In this document: positions 26,390 to 38,012 of the stretch, in pieces
Layout of the letters: each line of letters begins with the position of its first letter
Position numbering within the stretch: position 1 is the first letter of the stretch
NCBI GenBank assembly: GCA_039621445.1
Contig: CP154956.1
Span: 4,462,170-4,526,169, forward strand
DNA: 64,000 nucleotides
DNA from: Euglena gracilis
Lineage: Eukaryota > Euglenida > Euglenophyceae > Euglenales
Direction: 5' to 3'
Position numbers and translations under genes: made by a program
The notes under the pieces: generated by a model
Databases searched by the model: none
Told to the model about the DNA's origin: nothing
The model's input: the letters and a program-made list of their open reading frames with translations, nothing else

Positions 26390-27200
26390 CCTGTCAGACC
26401 TCCTGCTGTGGTGGACATGGTAGCCACCCTGACCCCTCACGGGGACCCCGTCCTGCACTTCTGCAAGTACCCAAAACATCATGTCCCCCAGACCCCCAGA
26501 CCCAGATGGACCATCATCTCACAGGCGGAGGTGGCCAAACCCCATCTGGGCCGATTGATTGCAAGGTGACTTATTGAACATTCCGGCCACAGGCGATTAA
26601 CCGATCAAAATATTATTATCCCATGTTCCTCTCAGATTTTTTTATTTATCGATTATACCGAATCAACAGGCCCATAAAGGGTCATTTCAGCGGACGGGGT
26701 CTTGTTGTTTCTAAAATTTGACACCATTTTCACGTTTCAGCAAGGGGTGTACATCAATCTCAGCTACTCTGAGAGACTCCGGCAGTTAGAAGATTATTCT
26801 GCATGTTTCTGACTGGCTAAAAATCCTTTCCTGATGATACCTCGAATTGGGTGGAACCTAGGTCGTTGTAGCCAATGGTGTGGTGAGACAAAATAGCCAT
26901 CTGGTGACCCATGCTCTCTGTGACTCATGATGTGTTTTCCCATTAATTATAATTTGAGTGCCCCGATTAACGTATCATGGGGTATGCCGGGCACATACTC
27001 CGTCTCCAGCACCTGCTCCCATTCTGGCTGTGGTGGACATGGTCGCCACCCTGACCCCTCACGGGGACCCAGCCTTGCTCTTCTGCATGGATCCCGGACA
27101 TCTAGATCCAGCAAACCCCCACCAAACCCTTCCCATGCAGGTGGCGGTACCCAATCCCCACCTGGTCCCGAATCACCTGCTGATCGAGTTTAGTAGGGTG
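26390..27200 (+). pseudogene. Pair of diverged duplicates encoding VVDMVATLTPHGDP
   Basis: About 100-180 bp around 26400-26570 and 27010-27190 are related. Both encode AVVDMVATLTPHGDP followed by LxFC, then diverge. Upstream sequence (CTCC..CACC.GC..C) is also similar. Protein-level similarity is clearer than the flanks, suggesting duplicated fragments of a coding sequence or of a mobile element. No family is recognised. The frames are not linked to the cyclase chain. Confidence 0.45.
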
Positions 27201-27224
27201 CATGAAGTGTGAGCCACACACCCA

Positions 27225-27268
27225 CCCACGCACACACACACACGCACGCACACACACACACACACACT
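27225..27268. repeat. CA microsatellite
   Basis: CACACGCACG and CACACACA units over about 45 bp. Confidence 0.9.
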
Positions 27269-27890
27269 TAATTTCTCTTAATGCACGAAAAGTTGTGGCA
27301 CCACAACCACTGTGCCAACGGTAGGTTGGCAGTGTGCTATGTTGGCAGGGCCCTAGTCAGCAAGGCATCCCAGGCTGCAAGGACAGCGACCTGGGGGGCT
27401 GGCAACACCCACAGAAAAGACGGGGGGACCTCTGAGCACCGAGTGACCTTGGGCGACCACAACAAACCATGGATGGTTGGAGAAGTCAAATTGCATCTGC
27501 CTGCCCAACCAGGGTCACCCCAACCCAGCAACACCGGGAAGCCAAACAAGTTGGGCAAGCGCGTCTTGTGGAGGAGAAAGAGGGGTGGTGTGGTATTTGA
27601 GCAGTTCTGTGTTCTAGTGGTAAAGGAGGAGGGAAAGTGTATTTCACTGGCTAAAATCGCGAGAGAGGGAGAGAGAGTGAGTGAGATAAAAATATACACC
27701 TTCCCAACAACCAACTCGACCACCAACCACCTGACAGGAAGGCCCAAGGTCGACAGAAGCGTCAGGAGCAAAGGCCGATGGGTCTTCTGAGATCAGCCCC
27801 AACTCCACCGGTCGGGGCGAACCGCACCGGGCAACCACGACCGCCACGCGGCCCAACAACCAGCTCCCCACCCTTCCCAATTTTCCAAGT

Positions 27891-27941
<51 letters not shown>

Positions 27942-28600
27942 TGAAGCTGGATGGTCATGTAAGCAACCCCAGACAGACCTGCGACACCCCAGTTACCCTA
28001 AAGGAACCATGTTTAGGGCAATGTTATATTAACTGGAAGGTGGTTTACACACCACCATGCTGAATAGGGTGTGCTACCCCCTCAGTCCCCCCCCGGTCAG
28101 CCTGCAGTGTGGGTGAGCTCCCAGGTGCGCAGCCCCTCGGATCATCAATACGCACTGCACCCAAAAATGCCCTCCCCAGGGAAACAACCCGCCTCCTTCC
28201 CTGAGACATCCTGACCTTATGGTTGCAATGATTTGGCCCCTGTGACATTTAGGCTCCCATTCTGCGGTAACCTGGCTGCTTTCCCGTGACACCCTGACTT
28301 CGAATCTGCAGCATCCCGGCTCCTTCCCGCGGCATCCCGGCTCCTTTCCGCAACACCCTGGCTCCTTTCCGCGTCATCCTTGCTCCTACTTCACGACACC
28401 TTGGCTCCAACCCGCAACATCCTGGCTCCCTCCCTCGACATCCTGGCTCCCCGTCAGTGGCATGACGGCCTCTGCTCTGCAACATCCCGGCACCCACCCC
28501 GCGACACCCTGGCTCCCACCCCGCGACACCTTCATCCCACAACGCCCCCATCATCAGCATCACATGGCCGCTTGACAAAATGTCGAACAATCCCAGTTCT
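27269..28600. other. No gene recognised; GA tract and CCTGGCTCC tandem
   Basis: It contains (GA)n at about 27893-27940. At 28250-28540 there is a degenerate tandem of about 22 bp with the core CATCCTGGCTCC / ACACCCTGGCTCC. The frame at 27281-27790 on the + strand has no recognised domain. Confidence 0.5.
28250..28540. repeat. Degenerate 21-24-bp tandem repeat (GC(A/G)(A/T)CATCCTGGCTCC)
   Basis: At least ten units share CTGGCTCC or CCGGCTCC preceded by (A/G)CA(C/T)C and followed by (T/C)(T/C)CC(C/G)C(G/A). It lies in an intron-like region. Confidence 0.8.
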
Positions 28601-28609
28601 GGGGCGTCT

Positions 28610-29030
28610 ATTTTTACACCAATTTGCCAAAATTTGCCAAATATTGCAAATCTTGGCAATTACTCGCCTTTTTTTTTGGGTTTCCTCCAAATATGTGCTG
28701 GGAAATTACTTTCAACTTAGAATTTTTTGCATGTTTCTGTTTTGATTATTTGCTTTCCTGTTTTTGGAATTTTTACCCAAGGAATTCCAATATTTCCAGA
28801 ATCAGCATGACCCCCAAAAAACACGCTTTTGGATCATTTGGTTTTTTTTTAAAAAAAAGTAGTTAACGGCTCAGAATTTAGACCTAAATTCCTTAAATGA
28901 CCAAGATATGTGTGATTTCTCCAATTCCATTTCAGCAGAAGTGGATTAATTCCTGAAACCGAATTTTCCCCAATTTCCGCAATTTCCGCATTTTTTCCAA
29001 AGGCCTCCGACACCAACCCCCCCCCCTCTT
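28610..29030. repeat. AT-rich dispersed repeat, CCGCAATTTCCGCA family (copy 2)
   Basis: It shows the same order of blocks as 7440-8770 and 62280-62850: TTTGCCAAAATTTGCCAAAT, CTTTTGGATCATTTGG, CAGCAGAAGTGGATTAATTCC, (T)CCGCAATTTCCGCA and CAAAGGCCTCCGA followed by a C-run. Confidence 0.7.
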
Positions 29031-29769
29031 GCACTGGCACTTGCAGTGGCACGGGGAGTTCAAAACTGGTTGAATTGTCTGGTCTGAGCTGTGGCTGCCA
29101 GCCCGCAATTGGTTATGGAGGACACACCCTGGACCTGGACCAAAGGTTTTTCGCCTATTTTGCGCATGGTCCGCCGAAATTCTCCACATCCAAACTTGAC
29201 CTTTCCTGTCCCCGCGACACCCCCTCGCTCTCAGGCCCGTGTTCATTGCATTTTCTCAAAGTGTTCGGCCCTGATGCTCAGCTATGGTGTGCTATGGTGC
29301 TATAGTGTCCATTGGCGGGTTGTTGATCTTGAAGGGTACAGCAGTCCTCTTGCCCTTTTCAGAACGAGAAAAATCATTTGTGATTAGTTCCATTCTCCTC
29401 TCTTCTGGATTGAGAGCTTCTTTAGAGTAATGTGATGGTTTAAACCTCAGGGTTGCCTGGGGTTGCTGGCATCTGCTCCACCATAACAACCGCCCCCCCT
29501 CCCCCATCGACCGCGCGGGCCGGCATCGCCAACTCGCCGTTGGAAGCCCCAGATGCCGACTCTCTGGGAATTCTCGAGCACGCCGTCTACATTCTCCTGG
29601 CCCCCCAGAAGCCTAGACCGGACTGGTTTAGCACGCCGCTGGGTGATAGTGCCTCTGTGCGGGTCGGCTGCTCAACCCCTGCCGATGGAACACCTAGCCA
29701 TTAAATTTGGTCGGGGAGTCTTTGCTTTTCTTTTTTTTTGTAAGGTCTTTTTATCTATTTTGTTTTATA

Positions 29770-29775
29770 ATTTAA

Positions 29776-29810
<35 letters not shown>

Positions 29811-29825
29811 TTCTTATTAATTAAT
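29770..29825. repeat. (TTA)n microsatellite
   Basis: TTATTATTA repeats, followed by T-rich sequence with CTTT motifs to about 29940. Confidence 0.95.
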
Positions 29826-30127
29826 TTTTCTTTTCTTTCTCTTTTGTCGGGAATCCTCCGCTTTTGCTTAGGTCTTAATAATCTCCTTTTATGTTTTTGT
29901 CTTACCTTTTTTTCTCCCTTTCTTTCTCCTTTCCACCATCTATTTTTAACCAAACCATTTTCAGTGTTCGCAAACCAGGGTCTGTGTTAGAATTCAGGCT
30001 CAGGCAACCATACCCTGACTTCTAGCTAAGGAATTTACACATTCACCACACCCCCAATTTCTTGGACTTTCGATCTCGGCTTTTTCGACATCGACTAAGC
30101 AAGGTGCTTCCAGCTTACCTGTTTGCA

Positions 30128-30345
30128 TTCAGGAGCTGACCCGATTCCTGCACTCCTCCTTTTGGGACGCCCCCCGCCCCCCAGGTCGCCTCTGTGGCGG
30201 CAGCACCCCCTGCCCAGCACCCAAGCCCCTATCAGCAGCCTCAACAACATACATGCAGCTAGAGCCACCTCATCCTCCTCAGGCACCTGCCACTGCAGGA
30301 ACAGCTGCACCTGCTGCCGATGACCTCACAACTGCCTCTGATAGG
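30128..30345 (+). pseudogene. Protein-like fragment rich in Pro/Ala (ELTRFLHSSFWDAPRPPG)
   Basis: One + strand frame reads ELTRFLHSSFWDAPRPPGRL then a Pro/Ala/Gln-rich tail with APATAGTAAPAADDLTTAS and a stop TAG at 30344. It lacks a recognisable domain. It may be an exon remnant or part of an unidentified mobile element in the large intron. Confidence 0.25.
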
Positions 30346-31059
30346 TAGAGACTGGCAATCATAGCTCATCCCCACCCCCAACCTCCAGATTCTCCCAACA
30401 CGAAACATCTCCCAATACGAGACAGTTTAGACCATTTTTTTGTATCCCATGGGGTGATTCTGGTGGTCTATGCTCCGTTTTCACCTATTGAGGGAGGGCT
30501 CCACCCCCTACAATCCCGGCATTTAACCCGAATTGCCCTTGCCTGTTTTCAGTATGCAAGAGATGTAGTATTACGCTTTATCCAGTCTCCACCAGTTCTG
30601 GCATTGTGGCAGTCCGGCTGTATCAATTGGTTGGCCTGAATCCTGTGATGGTGAATGAGACATTTCATCATCATCTTGGTTTTGTTGGGGATGTGCCGCC
30701 AATTGCTACTTGTCGGGGCTACTGGTACACCACCATACTCGCCCTTGGGTTGATTTAGCTGGTGCAACCCATACCATCAATTCGTCATCGGCAGATGCCC
30801 CAGGGGACTGGTGCTGTTCCCCCCCTTTTTTTTCCTTGCTTCCCCCCCATTGCCGTTCTTTGCTTCTTGGCTTGATTTCTTTTCTAAAGAGGCCGACTGA
30901 TGAGGCTTAGCCCATCCCCCTGACAATTTGCATGACACCACCGAAGTGACCCGGCACAGATGGCGCCAAGAAAAAAGTGGTTTGAGTTTCTTTTTTTTGT
31001 TTAATCTCTTCACACTAGTAACCAGACTCCCTGAGACCCCCATTAATTTTTCAAAACTG

Positions 31060-31365
31060 GAAATGACACCCTTCTACCCCGAGGCCAGTAACAACTTGTA
31101 TGGCGCGGACGCAGTCTTGGAGTTTCCCCTCCCCTCCAGAGCCGTGTTCCGAGTCACCTCCTGCCACCCAGACGGTACACCCATGTATTATGTATTGATC
31201 AACAACCGCCACCCTGACGTTGCCCCCCCCCAGCCAAGCGACCCCGTCTTCAACCCCCAGTGGTGCCCACCATCTCTCACTCCCCACAGCCCCACTGCAC
31301 CAGCCCCAGTTCGGCACCCTCCCAGCGTTTCCATGGCAAGAACTTCTTTGTCGGCAGCAGGCTGA
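31060..31365 (+). pseudogene. Protein-like fragment (LEMTPFYPEASNNLYGADAV)
   Basis: The frame reads MTPFYPEASNNLYGADAVLE then FPLPSRAVFRVTSCHPDGTP and MYYVLINNRHPDV, ending in a Pro/Ser-rich stretch and a stop at about 31363. Composition is protein-like and not repetitive, but I recognise no family. It does not fit between the two cyclase exons and is probably unrelated to that gene. Confidence 0.3.
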
Positions 31366-31629
31366 GGGACCTGCACTTCGTTGCGGTCGCTCCAGATCTC
31401 ACCGTCCACTCCGTCGCAAATGTCCGAATTCCGCAGGCCGATGCCCACCCTCACCTCCCCGCGCACGGAATCCCTCCTCGCGAAGCAGTTCTGCGCTCTC
31501 GCCGCCAAGGAAGCCCTCCACGTCTCCCACGGTCGGCCCAACGTCAGCAACAGCCACCCAGTCCCCTGCTCTGCAGAGCGGTCCATGAGGGACGGGGAAG
31601 TTTGTAATGTTTATTTAATTCTATTTATT

Positions 31630-31985
31630 TTATTTTCTTAAGGACCGCCCCTCCTTCGGGCCAAAAGGCCAGCCAAGGACCGGATTGGGATTGGAAAGAC
31701 GTCGAAATTCAACAGGTCAAAAAATGCATCTTTAGATACATTGGGCGGATTGTCAACGGTTCAGATGCTAGCAATCAATTTTTCTCCCATCTTCTTGTCT
31801 TTCCAAACTTCTTTTATTTATTTATTTTTCATTTTATTATTATTTTTTTTAAATTATTGTTGCTTTTGTTATTTTTAGTTTGCTTTTTTTGTTTTCTTAA
31901 GGACCGCCCTGCCGCTCTGCAATGGAGCTCCTGCAAGGGTGTGCCGGGAGCCCGCAAGGGCCCCCTATGCGTGGTGGTCCACAAG
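31630..31985 (+). other. Two copies of TTTTCTTAAG|GACCGCCC acceptor-like motif
   Basis: TATTTTCTTAAGGACCGCCC at about 31630-31649 and TTGTTTTCTTAAGGACCGCC at about 31888-31907 share a polypyrimidine-AG and the same following GACCGCCC. A third copy lies at 51968-51986. The sequence after each differs. They could mark a duplicated 3' splice region or a short dispersed repeat. The second copy runs into the 6-kb minisatellite. Confidence 0.5.
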
Positions 31986-34900
31986 GGCTTTTTTACAGCC
32001 CCCAGCCCTTTTCACAGCCCCCAGCCCTTTTTACAGCCCACATCATGTTTTTTTTTTAACAGCCCCCAGCCTTTATTGCAGCCCCCAGCATTTTTTTTCC
32101 CACAGCTCCCAGCCTTTTTTACAGCGCCCATGTTTTTTTTTACAACCCCCAACCGTTTTTACAGCCCCCCAGCCTTTTTTTACAGCCCCCAGCCTTTTTT
32201 ACAGCCCCAGCCATTTTTACAGCCCCCAGCCGTTTTTACAGCCCCCATCCTTTGGAAAGCCCCCAGGATTTTTTACAGCCCCCAGCCCTTTTTACAACCC
32301 CCAGCCTTTTTTTACAGCCCCAGGCTTTTTTACATCCCCCAGCCTTCTTTACAGCCCACATCATGTTTTTTTTACAGCCCCCAGTCTTTTTTTTACAGCC
32401 CCCAGCTTTTTTTTACAGCACCCAGCTTTTTTTTTTCACAGAACCCCAGCCGTTTTTACAGCCCCCAGCCTTTTTTTTTCACAGCCCCCAGCGTTTTTTT
32501 TTTCACAGCTCCCAGCCTTTTTTGCAGCGCCCAGCATTTTTTTTTTACTTTTTTTTATGGCCCCCAGGCTTTTTTACATCCCCTAGCCTTCTTTACAGCC
32601 CACATCATGTTTTTTTACAGCCCCCAGTCTTTTTTTTTACAGCCCCCAGCTTTTTTTACAGCACCCAGCAATTTTTTTTCACAGAACCCCAGCCGTTTTT
32701 ACAGCCCTCAGCCTTTTTTTTTCACAGCCCCCAGCGTTTTTTTTTCCAGCCCCAGCCTTGTTTGCAGCACCTATCATTTTTTTTTACAACCCCAGGCGTT
32801 CTTACAGCCCCTATCCTTGCCAGCCCTTTTTACAGTCCCCAGCTTTTTTTTTTTACAGCCCCCAGCCTTTTTTACAGTCCCCAGGCTTTTTTACAGCCCC
32901 CAGCCTTTCTTACAGCCCCCAACCTTTCTTACAGCCCCCAACCTGTTTTTTACCGCCTTCAGGTTTTTTATACAGCCCCCAGGTTCTTCACAGCCCCCAG
33001 CCTTTTTTTTACAACCCCCAGTTTTTTTTACCGCCCCCAGCCCTGTTTACAACCCCATCTTTTTTTGCAGCCCCCAGCCTTTTTAACAGCCACAGCCGTT
33101 TTCACACCCCACATCCTTTTTTACAGCCCCCAGTCTTTTTTACAGCCCCCCAACCTCTTTTACAGTCCCCAGGCTTTTTTTCTTTTTTTTTACAGCTCCC
33201 AGCCCTTTTTACAGCCCCCAGGCTTTTTTACAGCCCCCAGGCTTATTTACAGCCCCCATCATGTTTTTTTTTACAGCCCCCAGCCGTTTTTTTTACAGCC
33301 CACATCCTTTTTTCACAGCCCCCAGCCTTTTCTACAGCCCCCAGCCTTTTTTACAGCCCCCAGCCTTTTTTTCCACCACCAGCCTTGTTTACAGCGCCTA
33401 GCATATTTTTTTTTTACAGTCCCCAGGCTTTTTTTTTCACAGCTCCCAGCCTTTTTTACAGCACCCAGCCGTTTTTTACAGCCCCCATCTTTTATTACAG
33501 CCCACATCCCAGCCTTTTTTTGCCCCAGCCTTTTTTACAACCCCTACCATTTTTTTTCTAACACCCCCCCAGCCGTTTTTACAGCCCCCCAGGCCTTTTT
33601 ACAGCCCCCAGGCTTTTTTACAGCCCCCGGCCTTTTTTACAGCCTGGCTATTTTTGTTTACAGCACCCCCACCTTTTTTACAGCCCGCAGCTTTTTTATA
33701 GCCCCCAGGCTTTTTTTACAGCCCCAGCTTTTTTTTCACAGCCCCCAGCCTTTTTTCCAGCCCCCAGCTTTTTTTACAGCCCCCATCCTCTCTTACAGCC
33801 CCCAGCCTTTTTTACAGCCCCCAGGCTTTTTTTTAACAGCCCCCAGGCTATTTTTTTTAACAGCCCCCCCACCTTTTTTTACTGCCCCCCCCCACCTTTT
33901 TTTTACAGCCCCCCGGCTTTTTTACAGCCCCAGCTTTTTTTTTTCACAGCCCCCAGCTTTTTTTACAGCCCGCAGCCTTTTTCCAGCACCCAGCCGTTTT
34001 TACAGCCCCCAGTCTTTTTTACCGCCGTCGGGCTATTTTTTTTTTTTACAGCCCCCAGCCCTTTTTACAGCCCCCAGTCTTTTTTACAGCCCCCAACCTC
34101 TTTTACAGCCCCCAGGTTTTTTTACAGCCCCCAGCCTTTTTTTTTCACAGCCCCCAGCCTTTTTTACAGCCCCCAGGCTTTTTTACAGCCCCCAACTTTT
34201 TTTTAACAGCCCCCAGCCTTTCTTACAGCCCCCAACCTTTTTTTTACCGCCCTCAGGTTTTTTTTTCAGCCCCCAGGTTTTTCACAGCCCCTGGCTTTTT
34301 TTTTTACAGCCCCCAGCCTTTTTTTATAACAGCCCCCAGGCTTTTTTACAGCCCCCAGCCTTTTTTACAGCCCCCAGCTGTTTTTTTTTCCAGCCCCCAG
34401 GCTTTTTTACAGCCCCAGCCTTTTTTACAGCCCACATCATGGTTTTTTTTTACAGCCCCCAACCTTTTTTTTTATCGCCCCCAACTTTTTTTTACAGCCC
34501 CCAGCCGTTTTTACAGCCCCCAGGCTTTTTAACAGCCCCCAGACTATTTTTTTTTACAGCTCCCCACCTTTTTTGCAGCCCCCAGCTTTTTCATAGCCCC
34601 CACCCTTTTTTGCAGCCCCCTGTTTTTTTTTTCACAGCCCCCAGCTTTTTTTTACAGCCCCCAGCTTTTTTAACAGCTCCCGGCCGTTTTTACAGCCCCC
34701 AGCCTTTTTTACCGCCCTGAGGTTATTTTTTTTACAGCCCCCAGCATTTTTTACAGCCCACATGTTTTTTTTTACAGCCCCCCCCACCTTTTTTACAGCC
34801 CCCCGCTTTTTTATAGCCCCCAACCTTTTTTAAAGCCCCCAACCTCTCTTACAGCCCCCAGGTTTTTTTTACAGCCCCCAGCCTTTTTTACAGCCCCTGG

Positions 34901-37900
34901 CTTTTTTACAGCCCCCAGCCTTTTTTACATCCCCAGCCTTTTTTTACAGCCCCCAGGCTTTTTTACATCCCCTAGCCTTCTTTACAGCACCCAGCATTTT
35001 TTTTCACAGAACCCCAGCCGTTTTTAAAGCCCCCAGCCTTTTTTTTCCAGCCCCAGCCTTGTTTACAGCACCTATCATTTTTTTTACAACCCCAGGCGTT
35101 CTTACAGCCCCTATCCTTGCCAGCCCTTTTTACAGTCCCCAGCTTTTTTTTACAGCCCCCAGCCTTTTTTACAGTCCCCAGGCTTTTTTACAGCCCCAAG
35201 CCTTTCTTACAGCCCCCAACCTTTCTTACAGCCCCCAACCTGTTTTTTACCGCCCTCAGGTTTTTTATACAGCCCCCAGGTTCTTCACAGCCCGCAGCCT
35301 TTTTTTACAACCCCCAGTTTTTTTTACCGCCCCCAGCCCTGTTTACAACCCCAGCTTTTTTTTTACAGCCCCCCCCCACTTTTTTTTTTTCCAGCCACCA
35401 GCCTTTTTTACAGCCCCCAGCCCTTTTTACAGCCCCCAGGTTTTTTTTCACAGCCCCCAGCCTTTTTTACAGCCCCCAGGCTTTTTTTTACCGCCCTCAG
35501 GTTTTTTTTTTACAGCCCCAGGTTTTTTACCGCCCCGCTTTTTTTTTTACAGCCCCCAGCCTTTTTTTTTTTACAGCCCCCAGCCTTTTTTACAGCCCCC
35601 AGCCGTTTTTTTTTCCAGCCCCCAGGCTTTTTTACAGCCCCAGCCTTTTTTACAGCCCACATCATGGTTTTTTTTTTACAGCCCCCACCCTTTTTTTTAT
35701 CGCCCCCAACTTTTTTTTACAGCCCCCAGCCGTTTTTACAGCCCCCAGGCTTTTTAAATTTTTTTTTTTTTTACAGCCCCCAGCCCTTTTTACCGCCCCC
35801 ACCTTTTTCATAGCCCCCAACCTTATTTGCAGCCCCCTGTTTTTTTTTTCACAGCCCCCAGCTTTTTTTTACAGCCCCCAGCTTTTTTAACAGCTCCCGG
35901 CCGTTTTTACAGCCCCCAGCCTTTTTTACCGCCCTGAGGTTATTTTTTTACAGCCCCCAGCATTTTTTACAGCCCACATGTTTTTTTTTACAGCCCCCCC
36001 CACCTTTTTTACAGCCCCCCGCTTTTTTATAGCCCCCAACCTTTTTTACAGCCCCCAACCTCTCTTACAGCCCCCAGGTTTTTTTTACAGCCCCCAGGTT
36101 TTTTTTTTTTACATTTTTTTTTTTCAGCCCCAGCCTTTTTTTATAACAGCCCCCAGGCCTTTTTTACAGCCCCCAGCTTTTTTTAACAGCCCCAGCTTTT
36201 TTACAGCACCCAGCATTTTTTTTCACAGAACCCCAGCCGTTTTTAAAGCCCCCAGCCTTTTTTTTCACAGCCCCCAGCGTTTTTTTTTTCCAGCCCCAGC
36301 CTTGTTTACAGCACCTATCATTTTTTTTTACAACCCCAGGCGTTCTTACAGCCCCTATCCTTGCCAGCCCTTTTTACAGTCCCCAGCTTTTTTTTACAGC
36401 CCCCAGCCTTTTTTACAGTCCCCAGGCTTTTTTACAGCCCCAAGCCTTTCTTACAGCCCCCAACCTTTCTTACAGCCCCCAACCTGTTTTTTACCGCCCT
36501 CAGGTTTTTTATACAGCCCCCAGGTTCTTCACAGCCCGCAGCCTTTTTTTACACCCCCCAGTTTTTTTTACCGCCCCCAGCCCTGTTTACAACCCCAGCT
36601 TTTTTTTTACAGCCCCCCCCCACTTTTTTTTTTACAGCCACCAGCCTTTTTTACAGCCCCCAGCCCTTTTTACAGCCCCCAGCCTTTTTTACAGCCCCCA
36701 ACCTCTTTTACAGCCCCCAGGTTTTTTTTACCGCCCCAGCCTTTTTTTTCACAGCCCCCAGGCTTTTTTACAGCCCCCAACTTTTTTTTTTACAGCCCCC
36801 AGCCTTTCTTACAGCCCCCAACCTTTTTTTTTTCACCACCCTCAGGTTTTTTTTCAGCCCCCAGGTTTTTCACAGCCCCCGGTTTTTTTTTACAGCCCCC
36901 AGCCTTTTTTTTCACAGCCCCCAGCCTTTTTTACAGCCTCCAGCCTTCTTTACAGCCCCCAGCCGTTTTTTTTTCCAGCCCCCAGGCTTTTTTACAGCCC
37001 CCAGCCTTTTTAACAGCCCACATCATGGTTTTTTTTTAACAGCCCCCAACCTTTTTTTTTATCGCCCCCAACTTTTTTTACAGCCCCCAGCCGTTTTTTT
37101 TTAACAGCAACCCCAAGCTTTTTAACCGCTCCCGGCCGTTTTTACTGCCCCCCTCCTTTTTTACCCCCCTCAGCCTTTTTTTTACCGCCCCCAGCATTTT
37201 TTACAGCCCCCAGGTTTTTTTTTTACAGCCCCCCCACCTTTTTTACAGCCCCCCGCTTTTTTATAGCCCCACCCTTTTTTTAAAGCCCCCAACCTCTCTT
37301 ACAGCCCCCAGGCTTTTTTCTACCAGCACCCAGCCTTTTTACATCCCCCAGCTTTTTTTTTTACAGCCCCCCCACCTTTTTTACAGCCCCCAGCTTTTTT
37401 ATAACCCCCAACCTTTTTTACAGCCCCCATCTTTTTTTTTTCACAGCCCCCAGCCTTTTTTACCGCTCCCAGCCTTTTTTTCACAGCCTCCAGCTTTTTT
37501 TTTTTACAGCCCCCGGCCTTTTTTATCGCCCTCGGGCTATTTTTTACAGCCCCCAGCCCTTTTCACAGCCCCTAGTCTTTTTTTGCAGCCCCCCAACCTC
37601 TTTTACAGCCCCCAGGTTTTTTTACAGCCCCCAGCCCTTTTTTCACAGCCCCCAACCTTTTTTACAGCCCCCCGTCTTTTTTACAGCCCCCAGCCTTTTT
37701 CACAGCCCCCAGCCTTTTTTCTCACAGCACCCAGCCTTTTTACAGCCCCAGCCTTTCTTACAGCCCCCAACTTTTTTTTTACCGCCCTCAGGTTTTTTTT
37801 TATACAGCCCCCAGGTTTTTCACAGCCCCCAGCTTTTTTTACAACCCCCAGGCTTTTTTTACCCCAGCCCCAGCCTTTTTTTTTACAGCCCCCCAGCCTT

Positions 37901-38012
37901 TTTTTACAGCCCCCAGCCTTTTTTTTACAGCCCCCATCAATTTTTTAAACAGCCCCCAGCTGTTTTCACAGCCCAGGCTTTTTTTTTTTTACAGCCCCCA
38001 GCCTTTTTTACA
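31986..38012 (+). repeat. 6-kb minisatellite of splice-acceptor-like units (T)nACAGCCCCCAG
   Basis: About 300 units of 18-22 bp follow the pattern T(5-10)ACAGCCCCCAGCC. T-run length varies, and common variants are CACAG, ACCGCC, CATCC, CACATC and TATAGCC. Each unit is a pyrimidine tract followed by an AG. All three + frames stay open for long distances because the unit has no stop (Phe/Pro/Gln/Ser-rich products); I do not regard these as genes. Higher-order copies are visible: a GGCGTTCTTACAGCCCCTAT variant ends at about 32815, 35115 and 36359, and an ACCGCCCTGAGGTTATTTTT variant starts at 34711 and 35928. Confidence 0.97.

Noticed and set aside
31857-38000. Very long + strand open frames (up to 822 codons) rich in Phe, Pro, Gln and Ser
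   Set aside because: They are direct translations of the T-run/ACAGCCCCCAG minisatellite in all three frames; the unit contains no stop codon. Composition and frame equivalence argue against a gene.
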